Source: Candidatus Muiribacterium halophilum (GTDB lineage Bacteria; Muiribacteriota; Muiribacteriia; Muiribacteriales; Muiribacteriaceae). Taken from it: a stretch of 64,000 nt of DNA. The position numbers were made by a program, and so were the translations under genes. The notes under the pieces are model-generated. The model searched no databases and was not told where the DNA came from. It worked only from the letters and a program-made list of their open reading frames with translations. This document shows, piece after piece, positions 34,063-44,400 of this stretch (within the stretch, counting starts at the first letter, position 1; every line of letters starts with the position of its first letter). The stretch is from contig JALOAD010000002.1 of the NCBI GenBank assembly GCA_023228995.1, forward strand, positions 1 through 64,000. The letters are read 5' to 3'.

Positions 34063-37000
34063 ATGGATACACAAAAATTAAAACAGTTTGCACAATATGC
34101 ACGCAGATATTTATTAGAACAGGTTGAAACAAAATTGAATTTTGTTTTATCACCCGGGCATATTTCACATAGAGAAAAGCCAGAATCTGTAAAAAAGCTT
34201 AATGAAGCTATAGAAAATACAAGTAAAGAGCAGTTAATAGAAAAAGTTGCTTATATATGGTTTAACAGATTTTGTGCATTAAGATATATGGATATAAAAA
34301 ATTTAAATAAAATAAATGTTATTTCACCAAGGCTGGGGGATTCTCAGCCTGAAATACTTGCCGAAGCAAAAGCAGGAATAATTGATGAAGAAATTTTTAA
34401 AACAGATGATTCAGAAAAAATCTTAAATTTAATTAACGGACAAATTCCTTCAGATAATCCTCAAGCTGAAGCATATCATATTCTGATTGTAGGAATATGT
34501 AATCATTTAAATAAATTTATGCCGTTTTTATTCCAAAAAATTGATGATTATACAGAGCTTTTAATTCCTGATGATTTATTATCAGGAAAATCGATTTTAG
34601 CATATACAAGAGAAGCATTAACTCCTGAAATGTGTGAAAATATAGAAGTGATTGGCTGGTTATATCAATATTATATTTCAGAAAAAAAAGATGAAGTATT
34701 CAAACTGATGAAAAAAAACAAAAAAATTAACCCTGAAAGTATCCCGGCAGCAACTCAGCTTTTTACACCAAACTGGATTGTTAGATATATGGTTGATAAT
34801 TCACTGGGTAGATTATGGATGTTGAATAATCCTGATTCAAAATTAATCAATGAAATGGAATATTATATTAAAGATTATGAAGAAAATATTGATTTTTTAA
34901 AAATTAAAAATCCCGAAGAAATCACTGTTTGCGATCCATCATGTGGTTCCGGCCATATATTAGTATATGCATTTGATTTATTATTTAAAATATATAATGA
35001 ACAGGGATATAATATTACAGAAATTCCAGAATTGATTTTAAAAAATAATTTATATGGAATAGAAATAGATGAAAGAGCAGCAGAACTAGCTTCTTTTGCT
35101 TTAACAATGAAAGCATGTGAAAAAAATAAAAGATTTTTAAATAAAAAAGTTTATCCCAAAATATGTGCTTTAAATAAAGAATTTATTGATCCAAATAAAT
35201 TTTCTCAAATAGCCAAACAATTAGAAAACGATTTGTTTGCAGAACCGGTTATTGAATTATTAAAAGAATTTGAAAATGTTGATAATTATGGCTCTTTAAT
35301 TAATCCAGAGAAAATTGATATTGAATATATTTTAGATAAATTAAAAGAAAAAGATTTTTCATTTAATTTATATTTAAGAGAAACTTATGAAAATTTAATC
35401 AAAATATTTGATCAAATGAGATATTTAAAAACAAAATATCATTGTGTAATTACAAATCCCCCATATATGGGAAATAAGGGTATGAATGATGATTTAAAAA
35501 AATATCTAATTAAAAATTATAAACATACAAAATCTGATCTTTTTTCTGCTTTTATTGAAAGATGTGTTCAAATGACGATAAAACAAGGTTTTACTTCAAT
35601 GGTAACTATGCAGAGCTGGATGTTTTTATCATCGTATGAAAAGTTCAGGGAGAAATTATTAAATGATACAAATATTCAATCTATGGCTCATTTAGGACCA
35701 AGAGCTTTTGATAGTATAAGTGGAGAAGTTGTTCAAGCAACAACATTTATATTACAAAAGTATTATAGTAAATATTCTGAGGGTGTTTTTTTAAGAGTAG
35801 TTGATGAAAAAAATGAAAAAGAAAAATCAGATAAAATGAAAAAAATATTAAAGATTTATAATTCTGATGAGAAATCTTACAAAAATATTGCAGATTTTTA
35901 CAAAACCCCTTCGGCAGAATTTAAAAAAATTCCTGGTAGTCCAATAGCTTATTGGGTAAGCGAAAAAATACGAAACTTATTTACTAAAGGAAATAATCTG
36001 TTTAATTATGGTACACCTAGAGCAGGTATGATAACAGGTAATAATACTAAATTTGTAAGGTTATTTCATGAAATAAGCTTTAATAATATTGGATTTAATT
36101 TTAATTCAAGAGAAAATGCATCAAAATCCAATAAAAAATGGTTTCCTTATCAAAAAGGCGGGCCTTTTAGAAAAAATTATGGAAATAATGAATTTGTTGT
36201 TAATTATAAAAATGACGGATATGAATTAAAGACAACTAAAAATAATAAAGGTAAAGTTCCAGCACATGCTTTTAATGAAAACTTTATATTTAAACCTAAT
36301 ATAAATTGGTCTGCAATTAGTTCTTCTAATTTTTCATGTAGAGTTAATAGTAATGGATTTTTATTTGATGCAAGCGGTTCTGCTTTTTTTATTGATAGTG
36401 AATTATTAAAATTAGTTTCTTCTTTTTTAAATTCCAATATTACTCAATATTTATTAAAAGCAATTAATCCTACAATAAATTATCAAGCTTGGGAAATTGC
36501 AAGTCTTCCATTGGTTAATATAGATGGAATTAAAGAAAATATTAATTATAATATGATTCAACTACTTATTAAAAGTAAATCCGACTGGGATGCTTTTGAA
36601 CGTTCATGGGATTTTAAGAAAAATCCTTTACTTATATCTGAATTTAAAAAGGATAATTTTGAACAAACATATAATAATATTAGAAAATACTGGATAGAGC
36701 AGACTTTAGAAATGCAGAAACTTGAAGAAGAAAATAATAAAATTTTTATAAAAGCATATGATTTAGAAGATGAAATAAGTCCTGATGTTCCTTTAAAAGA
36801 AATAACTTTAACTTGTAATCCATTTTATAGATATAATACTGATGTAAACCAAAAAGAAAAAGAATTCCCTCATGATGAGAAATTAGAAAATAGATTACTT
36901 GTTGATACTATCAAAGAATTTATATCTTATGCTGTTGGCTGTATGTTTGGTAGATATTCTCTGGATAAAGAAGGGCTTATATTAGCTAATCAGGGCGAAA

Positions 37001-37629
37001 CTTTAGAGGATTATTTAAAAAAAGTTCCTGAGCCATCTTTTTGTCCTGATAAAAACAATGTAATTCCAGTATTAAGTGAAAATTATTTCAAAGATGATAT
37101 TGTAGATAAATTTCATAAATTCCTCAAAGTAACTTTTGGCGAAAGTGAATTTATGAATAATCTAAAATTTATAGAAGATAATCTGGGTAAAAACATTCGT
37201 AATTATTTTTTAAAAGATTTTTATAAAGACCATATTCAAACATATAAAAAACGCCCGATTTACTGGATGTTTTCAAGTCCTAATAATAGTTTTAATGTTT
37301 TAATTTATATGCATAGATATAAAAGCGATACATTAAGCATTATTTTAAATGGATATTTAAAAGAATTCAGAGCAAAATTACAAGCTAGTTTAGAACATTA
37401 TAAAGTTATTGAAACTAAATCAGATATCGATAAATCTGAAAAAACTCAAGCAATAAATAAAATAGCAGAATTAAAAAAAATTATAAATGAATTAGATGAA
37501 TATGAAAGAGATTATATTTATCCTATGGCTGTGAAAAAAATAGAAATAGACCTTGATGATGGAGTAAAAGTTAATTATGTTAAATTTAACGGAGTTTTAA
37601 AAGAAGTAAAAGGATTATCAGATGAATAG
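34063..37629 (+). CDS. pglX: BREX adenine-specific DNA methyltransferase PglX
   Basis: At 1188 residues the protein has the PglX plan. The SAM-binding motif VCDPSCGSGHILVYAFDLL is near residue 290, and the catalytic NPPY is near 465 in VITNPPYMGNKGMN. Long N- and C-terminal regions account for target recognition and complex assembly. BREX PglX methylates an adenine in a non-palindromic site to mark host DNA; unmarked phage DNA is blocked. The recognition site cannot be read from sequence. It starts one base after the PD-(D/E)XK-like gene and overlaps pglZ by eight bases. The methyltransferase motifs look intact. Confidence 0.95.
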   Translation: MDTQKLKQFAQYARRYLLEQVETKLNFVLSPGHISHREKPESVKKLNEAIENTSKEQLIEKVAYIWFNRFCALRYMDIKNLNKINVISPRLGDSQPEILAEAKAGIIDEEIFKTDDSEKILNLINGQIPSDNPQAEAYHILIVGICNHLNKFMPFLFQKIDDYTELLIPDDLLSGKSILAYTREALTPEMCENIEVIGWLYQYYISEKKDEVFKLMKKNKKINPESIPAATQLFTPNWIVRYMVDNSLGRLWMLNNPDSKLINEMEYYIKDYEENIDFLKIKNPEEITVCDPSCGSGHILVYAFDLLFKIYNEQGYNITEIPELILKNNLYGIEIDERAAELASFALTMKACEKNKRFLNKKVYPKICALNKEFIDPNKFSQIAKQLENDLFAEPVIELLKEFENVDNYGSLINPEKIDIEYILDKLKEKDFSFNLYLRETYENLIKIFDQMRYLKTKYHCVITNPPYMGNKGMNDDLKKYLIKNYKHTKSDLFSAFIERCVQMTIKQGFTSMVTMQSWMFLSSYEKFREKLLNDTNIQSMAHLGPRAFDSISGEVVQATTFILQKYYSKYSEGVFLRVVDEKNEKEKSDKMKKILKIYNSDEKSYKNIADFYKTPSAEFKKIPGSPIAYWVSEKIRNLFTKGNNLFNYGTPRAGMITGNNTKFVRLFHEISFNNIGFNFNSRENASKSNKKWFPYQKGGPFRKNYGNNEFVVNYKNDGYELKTTKNNKGKVPAHAFNENFIFKPNINWSAISSSNFSCRVNSNGFLFDASGSAFFIDSELLKLVSSFLNSNITQYLLKAINPTINYQAWEIASLPLVNIDGIKENINYNMIQLLIKSKSDWDAFERSWDFKKNPLLISEFKKDNFEQTYNNIRKYWIEQTLEMQKLEEENNKIFIKAYDLEDEISPDVPLKEITLTCNPFYRYNTDVNQKEKEFPHDEKLENRLLVDTIKEFISYAVGCMFGRYSLDKEGLILANQGETLEDYLKKVPEPSFCPDKNNVIPVLSENYFKDDIVDKFHKFLKVTFGESEFMNNLKFIEDNLGKNIRNYFLKDFYKDHIQTYKKRPIYWMFSSPNNSFNVLIYMHRYKSDTLSIILNGYLKEFRAKLQASLEHYKVIETKSDIDKSEKTQAINKIAELKKIINELDEYERDYIYPMAVKKIEIDLDDGVKVNYVKFNGVLKEVKGLSDE

Positions 37630-40153
37630 GCAAATAAAAAATAGCTTACAGAAACTTTTTGATAAACATAGAATAGTTCTATGGTATGACAAGGATAAAG
37701 AGTTTTTTGAACAATTTGAAAATTTATGTTTAGATGATGTTGAAAAACTAATAATTAATAATGATGAATTTATATTAAAATATAAAATTTTAAGAGAATT
37801 TCCTGAAAATAAATTTTTAATTTACAGTACTTCTCAAAAACCGCAAAACAAAGATAACTGGTTGCTTGATATTCTTCTATCTCATTGTGAATTTAAAACA
37901 GAAAAATCATCAATTATTCTGGCAGAATTAGGATTATCTGATAGATTCGAAGAAGATATCAGAAATCATATTCTATTTTTTAAATCAGGAAAAAGAACTC
38001 AAAAATTAAAAAATATTGTGAAATCTTCTGATTCAAACAATGAATTTAAATTGAAAATGCTTTCAATTTGTGCTGATTCATCAAATAAAATAGAAGAAAT
38101 TTTAGATAATCTTATTATTGAATATATTCAGGAGAAAGATACAAAAATTAATTTAATTAATAATTGTAATTTAAGTGAATTTTTATGGGAAAAACTGGCT
38201 ATATTTAATTATGATTCAGAAAATCCATCAATAGAAAATTTTATATACAAATTATTTGAATCAGCTTATAAAAATACTTTTAAAAATGATGAAGCTTCTT
38301 TTTCTAAAAATCTATTAAATAATGATGCTAGAACATATCTTGATAATTTCAAAAATAATAGAGTTCATACAGATTATTTTAGAATAATATCAAAAAAATG
38401 CGAAGAATTTCTTAATATTGAAAGAGATTTAGAAAATAGAAATCTGCATGAATTAAAAGAAATAGATTATTTTGAATTAATTGATAAAAAAATTCAATCT
38501 GATTTAAAAAATCTGGTTTTAAACTCACAAATTACAGAAGATGAAGTTAAAAAAATTATTCGTTTAAGAACTACAAAATTCTTTTATGAAGATTTTAAAA
38601 ATTGTTATCTTGCATTTGAGTTTTCAGCTGAATTTTTTAATCGTCTGTTAAAATTAGAAATTAAAATTGAAAATAATGAGGATGGAATAGAGAAATATAT
38701 TAAAAACTGGTTTGAAATTGATAAAATTTATAGAAAATTTAATTTTTATGCAGATAATTCAAATCAAAAAGGATTTTTAAAAGATATGATCCGAAAAATT
38801 GATAATTTTTATTCTAATAAATTTTTAGTTGAATTAAATAATTTATGGCAGAAACAAGTTGATGAATTAAAAAACTGGAAATCAATTGCATATAATAAAA
38901 ATCAGAATAAATTTTATGAAAATTATATAAATAAAGATAATAAAAAAATGGTTGTTATAATATCTGATGCATTAAGATATGAATGTGGAGAAGAATTATC
39001 CAGAATTATTCTAGGTGAAAAAGGATATATATCTGAACTTGATTATAATATCTCAATGCTACCATCATATACACAACTGGGAATGTCAGCTTTACTTCCA
39101 AATAAGGAAATTGAAATAACCTCAGATAGTCCGCCACAGGTTTTAATAGATTCATTTAAAACTAGTGGTTTAGAGAATCGCAAAAAAATATTAGAAAAAT
39201 TCACAGAAAATACAAGTATTGCAGTAAAATCTGATGAAATCCTGAATATGTCAGCAGATGAAAGAAAAAATTTTATTAAAAATCATCATATAATTTATGT
39301 TTATCATAATAAAATAGATAGAGTCGGCGATAAAAGTGAATCAGAAAATAATGTTTTTAATGCAGTAGAAGAAACTTTGAATGATATAAAAATATTAGTT
39401 AAAAATTTATTTAATGCAAATGCAAATAATGTTATTATTACAGCCGATCATGGATTTTTACATCAGAATTTAGTTGATGAAAGTGATTATATATCTGATT
39501 TTGATTATTTAAATGAAGATGGGATTGATATAAAAAAACTTAAAAAAGATGGTGAAATCAATTATTATAAACCAAGATTTATAATAGGGAAAAATCTGCC
39601 TGAACATTCCAGCTTTAAAAAATTCACATCAGAATCATTAGGCTTAAAAGGTGAATTAGAATTTTTAATTCCAAAATCTATAAATAGACTTAGATTAAAA
39701 GGTGCTGGATATAAATTTGTGCATGGTGGAGCATCACTTCAGGAAATAATAATTCCAGTAATAAAAGTAAAAAAGAAAAGAAAAAACGAAGATGATATAA
39801 AATCAGTTCAAATAGAAATAATACCCGCAGGAAATACAACATTAACCACAGGGCAAATAACAATTACATTATATCAAAAAGAAGCAGTAACAGAAAAAAT
39901 AACCCCTCGAACAATAACAGCCGGAATATATAATAAAAATGGTGAATTAATATCAAATTCAGAGCAATATTGTTTTGATATAATATCATCAAATCCAAGA
40001 GATAGAGAAGTAAAAGCAAAATTTGTGCTTACTCAGAAAGCAAATCAATGTAATAATCAGGAAGTTTATTTAATACTTTATGATAATGGCGTGGAAATAG
40101 ATAAATTAAATTTATTATTAAAACGTTCATTTTTAAATGATTTTGATTTTTAG
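37622..40153 (+). CDS. pglZ: BREX phosphatase-like protein PglZ
   Basis: The 843-residue protein has a helical N-terminal half and a C-terminal alkaline-phosphatase-superfamily domain. Metal-site blocks are VVIISDALRYECGEELSRI near residue 445 and VIITADHGFLHQN near 605, with a later KFVHGGASLQEIIIPVI. PglZ is the defining BREX component and forms complexes with other BREX proteins. It overlaps pglX by eight bases, so the two are translated together. The final part (about 730-843) is beta-rich. Length and motifs are normal for type 1 BREX. Confidence 0.95.
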   Translation: MNRQIKNSLQKLFDKHRIVLWYDKDKEFFEQFENLCLDDVEKLIINNDEFILKYKILREFPENKFLIYSTSQKPQNKDNWLLDILLSHCEFKTEKSSIILAELGLSDRFEEDIRNHILFFKSGKRTQKLKNIVKSSDSNNEFKLKMLSICADSSNKIEEILDNLIIEYIQEKDTKINLINNCNLSEFLWEKLAIFNYDSENPSIENFIYKLFESAYKNTFKNDEASFSKNLLNNDARTYLDNFKNNRVHTDYFRIISKKCEEFLNIERDLENRNLHELKEIDYFELIDKKIQSDLKNLVLNSQITEDEVKKIIRLRTTKFFYEDFKNCYLAFEFSAEFFNRLLKLEIKIENNEDGIEKYIKNWFEIDKIYRKFNFYADNSNQKGFLKDMIRKIDNFYSNKFLVELNNLWQKQVDELKNWKSIAYNKNQNKFYENYINKDNKKMVVIISDALRYECGEELSRIILGEKGYISELDYNISMLPSYTQLGMSALLPNKEIEITSDSPPQVLIDSFKTSGLENRKKILEKFTENTSIAVKSDEILNMSADERKNFIKNHHIIYVYHNKIDRVGDKSESENNVFNAVEETLNDIKILVKNLFNANANNVIITADHGFLHQNLVDESDYISDFDYLNEDGIDIKKLKKDGEINYYKPRFIIGKNLPEHSSFKKFTSESLGLKGELEFLIPKSINRLRLKGAGYKFVHGGASLQEIIIPVIKVKKKRKNEDDIKSVQIEIIPAGNTTLTTGQITITLYQKEAVTEKITPRTITAGIYNKNGELISNSEQYCFDIISSNPRDREVKAKFVLTQKANQCNNQEVYLILYDNGVEIDKLNLLLKRSFLNDFDF

Positions 40154-40165
40154 CTCGGAGGAAAT

Positions 40166-42208
40166 ATGGCAAAACTTGATGATAAAACAAATGAATTCTT
40201 TAATGGAACAGTTGTAAGAAAAGATTTAGTCCATACAGTAAAAGGTAATGCTATAGTACCAACATATGTGCTTGAATATTTATTAGGACAATATTGTGCA
40301 ACCGATGATGAAAATTCAATATTAAGCGGAATAGAAACCGTTAAAGAAATACTTGCAAAACATTATGTAAATAGAAATGAATCCGGGTTAATACGCTCTA
40401 AAATAAAAGAAAAAGGCAGACATAAAGTAATAGATAAAATATCAGTTAATCTTAATGACAAAAAAGATTGCTATGAAGCTGTTTTTTCAAATCTCGGAAT
40501 TAAAAAATTATTAGTTGATTCAGCAACAGTAAAAAAACATCAGAAATTACTCGTAGAAGGAATCTGGTGTATAGCAGATATAGAATATTATTATACCGAA
40601 GAAAAAGATGCATCACCATGGATATTAAGCTCATTAAAACCAATACAGTTATCATCATTTGATAAAGACCAGTTTCTTGAAGCCCGCAAACAATTCACTA
40701 AAGAAGAATGGATAGATTTGATAATACAAAGTTTAGGATTTAATCCAGAAATGTTTGGAATGAGAACAAAATTACTGCAATTAATACGATTAATACCATA
40801 TTGTGAAAGAAACTATAATCTAATAGAACTTGGACCAAAAGGCACAGGAAAATCACATGTATATTCAGAATTTTCACCACATGGAATGCTTGTATCTGGC
40901 GGTGATGTTACAGTGCCAAAATTATTTGTAGATAATAAATCAAATAAGATTGGTTTAGTAGGATACTGGGATGTAGTGGCTTTTGATGAATTTGCTGGAA
41001 AAACAAAAAATCCAAAAAGAGAATTAGTTGATATATTAAAAAATTATATGGCGAATAAATCATTTTCTAGAGGAATAGAATCCATGGGGGCAGAAGCTTC
41101 ATTAGTATTTGTTGGAAATACTCAGCATTCAGTACCATATATGCTTAAAAACTCAGATTTATTCGATGAATTACCCGAAAAATTCCACGACTCAGCATTC
41201 ATAGATAGAATTCATTTTTATATACCAGGATGGGAAGTAGAAATAATCCGCGGAGAAATGTTCTCAAAAGGATTTGGATTTGTCGTTGATTATCTGGCGG
41301 AAATATTAAAATCATTCAGAATATATGATTATTCAGATAAATATACAAAATATTATGAATTATCCACCAATATAAGCATTAGAGATAAAGACGGAATAAA
41401 TAAAACATTTTCAGGATTATATAAAATATTATTTCCAAATGAAGATGCAAGCAAAGAAGAAATTAAAGAATTATTACAAGTTGCAATGGAAGGCAGAAAA
41501 AGAGTTAAAGATCAGCTATTAAGATTTGACTCAACATACAGCGACATTGATTTTTATTTTATTGATAAAGATTCAAATGAAAAAACAAATATAATCACAC
41601 TCGAAGAAGAAGAATATCCCGATTTTTATTATTTGAAAAAAAATGAAGAAAGAGCAAAAGAGGTTGATTCAGAAACTTTAGATGATAAAACGGAAAATAA
41701 AAGTAATCAATTAGAATCGCAGGAAAAAACAGTTAATATAAAAGAAAATCAAAAAGGAATATCATTTGAAGGGATATTTGGGAATTATATATCAGCAGAA
41801 ACTAAAAATATCAAAATAATAGATTCAAATTTAAATTATATTCATCAACTTAAAAATTTAATGGAATTTATTGAAATGATAATTGAAAATAAACCCCTCG
41901 AAAATGATATTAATATTCATATAGTATCTGTAAATAATAATCCGGAAACTAAAGAAGAAACACAAAAATATTTTGAAAAAATTAAAAATGTAACACAACA
42001 GGCAGGGATTTTATTATCCTGGAAATTTGAAAATAAACCTGATTTTAAAGAGAATTTAATAACATTTGATAATGGCTGGCAGTTAAAGCTGGATAATGGA
42101 TTGGATATTTTTCATCCGTATGATGTAAATGATGCTTTTTCTCTTGAGAATCAAAATCAGAAGTATAGACAATGTAAAAAAAACAAAGTTGAGATAAGCA
42201 TTGTATAG
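40166..42208 (+). CDS. brxL: BREX Lon-like ATPase BrxL
   Basis: The 680-residue protein shows the BrxL AAA+ core: IELGPKGTGKSHVYSEFSPH near residue 220 carries Walker A, VGYWDVVAFDEFAGK carries Walker B, and ASLVFVGNTQHSVPYML carries the sensor region. The C terminus ends with NGWQLKLDNGLDIFHPYD, resembling the closing segment of BrxL, and I see no intact Lon Ser-Lys protease dyad. BrxL forms DNA-bound multimers needed for defence in some type 1 systems. CGGAGGAA precedes the ATG and the gap after pglZ is 12 bases. It is the last gene of the operon; I see no clear terminator behind it. Confidence 0.93.
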   Translation: MAKLDDKTNEFFNGTVVRKDLVHTVKGNAIVPTYVLEYLLGQYCATDDENSILSGIETVKEILAKHYVNRNESGLIRSKIKEKGRHKVIDKISVNLNDKKDCYEAVFSNLGIKKLLVDSATVKKHQKLLVEGIWCIADIEYYYTEEKDASPWILSSLKPIQLSSFDKDQFLEARKQFTKEEWIDLIIQSLGFNPEMFGMRTKLLQLIRLIPYCERNYNLIELGPKGTGKSHVYSEFSPHGMLVSGGDVTVPKLFVDNKSNKIGLVGYWDVVAFDEFAGKTKNPKRELVDILKNYMANKSFSRGIESMGAEASLVFVGNTQHSVPYMLKNSDLFDELPEKFHDSAFIDRIHFYIPGWEVEIIRGEMFSKGFGFVVDYLAEILKSFRIYDYSDKYTKYYELSTNISIRDKDGINKTFSGLYKILFPNEDASKEEIKELLQVAMEGRKRVKDQLLRFDSTYSDIDFYFIDKDSNEKTNIITLEEEEYPDFYYLKKNEERAKEVDSETLDDKTENKSNQLESQEKTVNIKENQKGISFEGIFGNYISAETKNIKIIDSNLNYIHQLKNLMEFIEMIIENKPLENDINIHIVSVNNNPETKEETQKYFEKIKNVTQQAGILLSWKFENKPDFKENLITFDNGWQLKLDNGLDIFHPYDVNDAFSLENQNQKYRQCKKNKVEISIV

Positions 42209-42299
42209 AATATGATTTTAATCAAAAAAATATATAAACTAAAAAGAATTATTGATAAATCACATTATTTTTTTTTGATATTTATATTTTTTTGCGTTC

Positions 42300-42328
42300 T
42301 TGACTAAAGAGCGTTTCAAATGTAATAT
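42300..42328 (+). promoter_or_regulatory. Promoter of thrS
   Basis: TTGACT (42300-42305) and TAATAT (42323-42328) are 17 bases apart, about 45 bases before the thrS start. The strong match shows that thrS is transcribed independently of BREX. No T-box-like leader is visible in the short gap. Confidence 0.75.
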
Positions 42329-42373
42329 TTAATAAATTAAAATATATAAAAATTTTATTATAGAGAGGAATTT

Positions 42374-44137
42374 ATGATTAATCTAGAAGCAATAAGACAT
42401 TCTTTGTCGCATGTTCTTGCTGAAGCAGTTCAAAAATTATATCCAGATGCAAAACTTGGTTTTGGTCCAGCTATTGATAATGGGTTTTATTATGATTTTG
42501 ATATTAAGGATAAAATTGGAACTGAAGAACTTGAAAAAATACAGTCTGCAATGAAAAAAATAATTAAAAACAAAGTAAAAAGATTTAATCATGAAACAAT
42601 GCCTATTGATGAAGCGATTAAATTATATTCAGATAAAGGTGAAATTTATAAAGTTGAACTTATTGAGGAATTAAAAGCAAAGGGTGAAACAGAAGTTAGT
42701 ATTTATAGGCAGGAAAGCTGGTCTGATATATGTAAAGGTCCTCATATTGAAAAAATGGGTGATATTCCAAAAAACTGTTGGAAACTTGATAGAGTTGCAG
42801 GAGCTTATTGGCGTGGTGATGAAAAAAACAAAATGCTTACAAGAATTTATGGACTTGCTTTTGAATCTTTAGAAGCTCTTGAAGAATATATTAAAATGAG
42901 AGAAGAAGCACAGGCAAGAGATCATAGGAAACTTGGAAAAGAGCTTGAACTTTTTATGTTTTCAGATTTAGTTGGAAAAGGTCTTCCTATGTTGTTGCCA
43001 AAAGGTGCTACAATGAGAAGAGTTCTTGAAAGATTCGTTATTGATGAAGAAATTAGAAGAGGTTATGAACATGTTATAACTCCTGTTCTTGGAAAAGTTG
43101 ATTTATATAAAGCTTCTGGTCATTGGGATCATTATCAGGATTCAATGTATAATCCAATTGATATTGAGGGTGAACAGTTTGTTTTAAGACCAATGACTTG
43201 TCCTCATCATTTTGAAATGTATAAAGGAAAACCTCATTCTTATAATGATTTACCTAGAAGATTTGCTGAAGTTTCTCCATTGTTTAGATTTGAAAAATCT
43301 GGTGAATTGAGTGGGCTTATAAGACTTAGGAATTTTACACTTGCTGATGCTCATATAGTTTGTACTATTGAACAGCTTAAAGATGAATTCAAAGCAGTTC
43401 TTGAACTTTTGAAATATATTATGGATACACTTGGAATTTCTGATAAAGTATGGTTTAGAGCTTCATTAAGAGATGATACTAAAGATAAATATGTTGATAA
43501 TCCAAAAATGTGGGAATTTTCAGAAAAACTTCTTATTGATATTTTAGATGATCTTGGTTGGAAATATGAAGTTGCATTAGGTGAAGCTGCATTTTATGGT
43601 CCAAAGCTTGATATTCAGATAAAAAATGTTAATGGTAAAGATGATACAATAATTACAAATCAGATAGATCTTGTACTTGCAGAAAGATTTGATATGGAAT
43701 TTACTGATAGAGATGGTCAGAAGAAAAGACCGGTTATAATTCATAGAAGTTCTATTGGTTGTCTTGAAAGAACAATTGCATTTTTGATTGAGCATTATGC
43801 TGGTGCTTTTCCGTTTTGGATTGCTCCTGTTCAGGTTAAACTTCTTTCAATTAGCGAAAAATTGAATGATTATGCAGAAGAAGTTTATAATAAAATGTTT
43901 GATGCAGGAATTAGGGTTGAAAAAGATGTTAGAGATGAAAAATTAGGTAAAAAAATCAGAGAAGGTAGACTTATGAGAATACCTTATCTTGCAATTTTGG
44001 GATATGATGAAAAAGAATCTGGAAAGATAACTCTCAGGAATCGTGATACAGGTGAACAGGCGAGTTATAGTGTAGATGAAGCTATTGATAAAATGATTCT
44101 TATGGATAGAAAAAAAAGTAATACTTTAATTATTTAA
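42374..44137 (+). CDS. thrS: Threonine-tRNA ligase lacking the TGS domain
   Basis: The enzyme charges tRNA-Thr. At 587 residues it is about 55 shorter than the common bacterial form because it begins directly with the editing domain: His9 and His13 in RHSLSHVLAEAVQ and the Cys/His pair in DICKGPHIEKMG form the zinc-like editing site that removes Ser. The class II core follows with RPMTCPHHFEMYKGK, FRFEKSGELSGLIRLRNF and HRSSIGCLERTIAFLIEHY, then an anticodon-binding domain. AGAGAGGA stands before the ATG and the upstream gap has no frame for a TGS domain, so its absence is real. The gene has its own promoter and a terminator. Confidence 0.95.
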   Translation: MINLEAIRHSLSHVLAEAVQKLYPDAKLGFGPAIDNGFYYDFDIKDKIGTEELEKIQSAMKKIIKNKVKRFNHETMPIDEAIKLYSDKGEIYKVELIEELKAKGETEVSIYRQESWSDICKGPHIEKMGDIPKNCWKLDRVAGAYWRGDEKNKMLTRIYGLAFESLEALEEYIKMREEAQARDHRKLGKELELFMFSDLVGKGLPMLLPKGATMRRVLERFVIDEEIRRGYEHVITPVLGKVDLYKASGHWDHYQDSMYNPIDIEGEQFVLRPMTCPHHFEMYKGKPHSYNDLPRRFAEVSPLFRFEKSGELSGLIRLRNFTLADAHIVCTIEQLKDEFKAVLELLKYIMDTLGISDKVWFRASLRDDTKDKYVDNPKMWEFSEKLLIDILDDLGWKYEVALGEAAFYGPKLDIQIKNVNGKDDTIITNQIDLVLAERFDMEFTDRDGQKKRPVIIHRSSIGCLERTIAFLIEHYAGAFPFWIAPVQVKLLSISEKLNDYAEEVYNKMFDAGIRVEKDVRDEKLGKKIREGRLMRIPYLAILGYDEKESGKITLRNRDTGEQASYSVDEAIDKMILMDRKKSNTLII

Positions 44138-44148
44138 AGAAGAGTATT

Positions 44149-44247
44149 AGAGCGGTATGTGGAGCGTACAAGAACGGTATGAGAGCGTATAAAAGAAAAG
44201 TATAAGAGCGGTATAGAAGAAGTACAAAAACGGTATGAAAGCGGTAT
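44149..44247 (+). repeat. Degenerate 11-bp tandem repeat behind thrS
   Basis: About nine units of a motif close to AAGAGCGGTAT follow one another, mostly at a strict 11-bp spacing (for example AAGAACGGTAT, AAGAGCGGTAT, AAAAACGGTAT, GAAAGCGGTAT). The array begins 12 bases after the thrS stop. A five-unit array of the same motif is at 63128-63182. It contains no reading frame that looks like a gene. Confidence 0.75.
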
Positions 44248-44251
44248 AAAA

Positions 44252-44298
44252 AGTAGTGGAATAGAGAGATTTAATATTCTATTTCACTATTTTTTTTT
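44252..44298 (+). terminator. Rho-independent terminator of thrS
   Basis: AGTGGAATAG (44255-44264) pairs with CTATTTCACT (44279-44288), with one G-T wobble, and a run of nine T interrupted by one A follows. The arms resemble the octamer GTGAAATA of the converging repeat arrays elsewhere in the window. Confidence 0.7.
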
Positions 44299-44400
44299 AC
44301 AGAATTTTATGTTTTTTTTATTAAAAATGTTATATAATATAAACTAAATTTAAAAAATAAGATTTTATTTGAAATTTAATGTTTTAAATATGGAGGGAAG

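Noticed and set aside
33722-34168. Minus-strand frame of 148 codons across the end of the PD-(D/E)XK-like gene and the start of pglX
   Set aside because: It runs opposite two genes that are firmly placed in the BREX operon and has no family features.
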